Source: Phytophthora hibernalis
Lineage: Eukaryota > Oomycota > Peronosporomycetes > Peronosporales > Peronosporaceae
Direction: 5' to 3'
Length of the DNA stretch: 64,000 bases
Assembly: GCA_012656075.1 (NCBI GenBank)
Contig: JAAKBF010000224.1
Coordinates: 558,001-622,000, forward strand
Shown here: positions 62,956 through 64,000 of the stretch, piece after piece
How the letters are laid out: each line of letters begins with the position of its first letter
Position numbering within the stretch: position 1 is the first letter of the stretch
Made by a program: the position numbers and the translations under genes
Notes under the pieces: generated by a model
Databases searched by the model: none
What the model saw: only the letters and a program-made list of their open reading frames with translations
Told to the model about the DNA's origin: nothing

Positions 62956-64000
62956 ATGTGGCAAAAAGGCGTGAAAGCGCACGACGTTCGTGTTGTCCGC
63001 CCAAGTTTTTGGCGCGTTGGAGCGCTCGTCACTCTCGGGTTGTTTGTTTTGGTGGTGCATTCGTGTGTGAAACTGCAATTGAAGGTCCTCGATACTCCGG
63101 AGACGTTGATCCCACCCCGAGCAGTGTCCTGCACCCGTTGACTCCGATCCAAGCTCCACTCAATCCAAGTGTCAAGTTTTCTGCGAGGACGACAAGTGGT
63201 CTCTTTGCAGAAAGTGATGGGACTTTTCCACAATTTGGCAAAACGGAGCCAGGTCTCCACTATCGCGTGGAAAACACTCTACTACTGGACCAAGTTCGAC
63301 GATCAGCAGGAGATGCTGTGCTGCTTATGGTGGTGTTCAACGACGCCGAGTCGTGGGGACCGGGCCGAAAAGTGACCGACTTTTTCGACTTGATACGGAC
63401 ATTCGACTACCCCATGGGGCAGATCTCCATCACCATGCTCACATCGTCGGTTGACGAGTTCTGGAAGATCAAACGCCTCGTTGTACAGCTCATTCGCGAG
63501 TATGTACAGCTCACAGTCATTTTCGCAACGATTTCGCTCAAGAAGGACTCACTCGAGACAACCGCCATGCGGATTCGTTGCAGAACAACCGACGTCGAAT
63601 GCTCGCTCGGTACCGCAACTACGCTCTACTAGCAACGATGCAGGGGTGGCACCAACATGTTGTGTGGCTCGACGCCGATATCAAGACCGTTCCGGGAGAC
63701 TTGATGCGGAGGATGGTTCAGTGTAAGTGGTTGCTAAGCGGAGACTTGTAGAGGTGGTTGCTAACGAGCTTGTCATTGGCACAGCTGGACGAGACATTGT
63801 CGAGCCAATGTGCATCCGAATGCATCACGAGAACTCAACGCCCGACGACTGGTACGAGTACGACCTCAATGCGTGGGTGGGGAAGCGGCATATCCGCCCA
63901 GTGCTGCGAGATGGAGCGTTTGTGCCTGGCCCCTCGAGGGTGAAGCACATGTGGGATCTCCGCGGAAAGAAGCAGGAGTTCATGGCGCTGGACTCGGTCG
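62956..64000 (+). CDS. GT62 (MNN9/ANP1-type) mannosyltransferase, 3' part beyond the window
   Basis: Type II Golgi-like topology: basic N-terminus, then the anchor ALVTLGLFVLVVHSCVKLQL. The catalytic region reads AVLLMVVFNDAESWGPGRK, FFDLIRTFDYPMGQISITML, then LARYRNYALLATMQGWHQHV and the DxD-type VVWLDADIKTVPGDLMRRM. After a 62-nt GT-AG intron (63723-63784) come GRDIVEPMCIRMHHE and WYEYDLNAWVGKRHIRP, the Y/DLN/SW block of GT62 enzymes, which extend mannose chains on glycoproteins in fungi. It continues past base 64000. Two one-base losses in runs (C near 63115, T near 63521) break the frame. The Met at 62956 is chosen because it keeps the membrane anchor. Confidence 0.82.

Noticed and set aside
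1..64000. RXLR or Crinkler effectors
   Set aside because: I looked for signal peptide plus RXLR/dEER or LxLFLAK patterns, given the oomycete origin, and found none convincing.
1..64000. CRISPR arrays, rRNA and tRNA genes
   Set aside because: The only regular repeats are the 66-bp and 35-bp tandem units, which lack spacers. No tRNA cloverleaf or rRNA sequence was recognised by eye.

Overview
This is a window of an oomycete nuclear genome, most like Phytophthora or a close relative. The judgement rests on: short GT-AG introns (57-72 nt) in otherwise compact genes; a mitochondrial glycerol-3-phosphate dehydrogenase with a GC-rich reading frame; a full-size PDR-type ABCG transporter; a protein fusing a seven-pass membrane part to an adenylyl cyclase; a coiled-coil/START-like family typical of oomycetes; and Ty3/gypsy, Crypton-type and MULE elements mixed with a decaying paralogue array. 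I could run no search, so the genus is an inference.

Layout. Bases 1-2064 hold a dead Ty3/gypsy integrase-chromodomain remnant. From about 2590 to 39861 lies an accessory region built round one protein family: an N-terminal 2-oxoglutarate/Fe(II) dioxygenase domain followed by about 450-500 residues of unknown fold and a basic KRARxE-type C-terminus. I count seven copies (A, B, C, D on +; F, G on -; H on +) and three fragments (D', E and an N-terminal piece at 31851). All are interrupted, truncated or frameshifted. Within this array sit a catalase-peroxidase remnant (5560-6472), TIR mini-elements with TA duplications (4651-5316, 19010-19273), a 5.74-kb Ty3/gypsy LTR element with nearly identical LTRs and a 5-bp target duplication inserted inside copy B, a Crypton-type tyrosine recombinase whose 5' half is duplicated as a 1.36-kb inverted repeat ending inside copy C, a degenerate MULE, several hairpins, and one ordinary housekeeping gene, the glycerol-3-phosphate dehydrogenase (29056-30904).

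From about 40060 the window becomes gene-dense: three members of a coiled-coil/START-like family (one dead), a 1,372-residue ABCG transporter and an old ABC transporter remnant, a tandem pair of alpha/beta hydrolases, a telomerase reverse transcriptase (53067-56870), the 7TM-adenylyl cyclase (57394-59097), a kinesin with a hydrophobic C-terminal tail (59539-61647), and a GT62 (MNN9/ANP1-type) mannosyltransferase running off the right edge, preceded by a remnant resembling its N-terminus.

Two themes matter for reuse. First, many reading-frame breaks, including those in the dehydrogenase, telomerase, one hydrolase and GT62, are one-base changes in mononucleotide runs. Some may be sequence errors, so pseudogene calls that rest only on such breaks are provisional. 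Second, the dioxygenase array carries changes that cannot be base-calling errors: loss of all four metal/co-substrate residues in copy G, an in-frame loss of the distal histidine in copy B, an intragenic micro-inversion in copy F, and element insertions in B and C.
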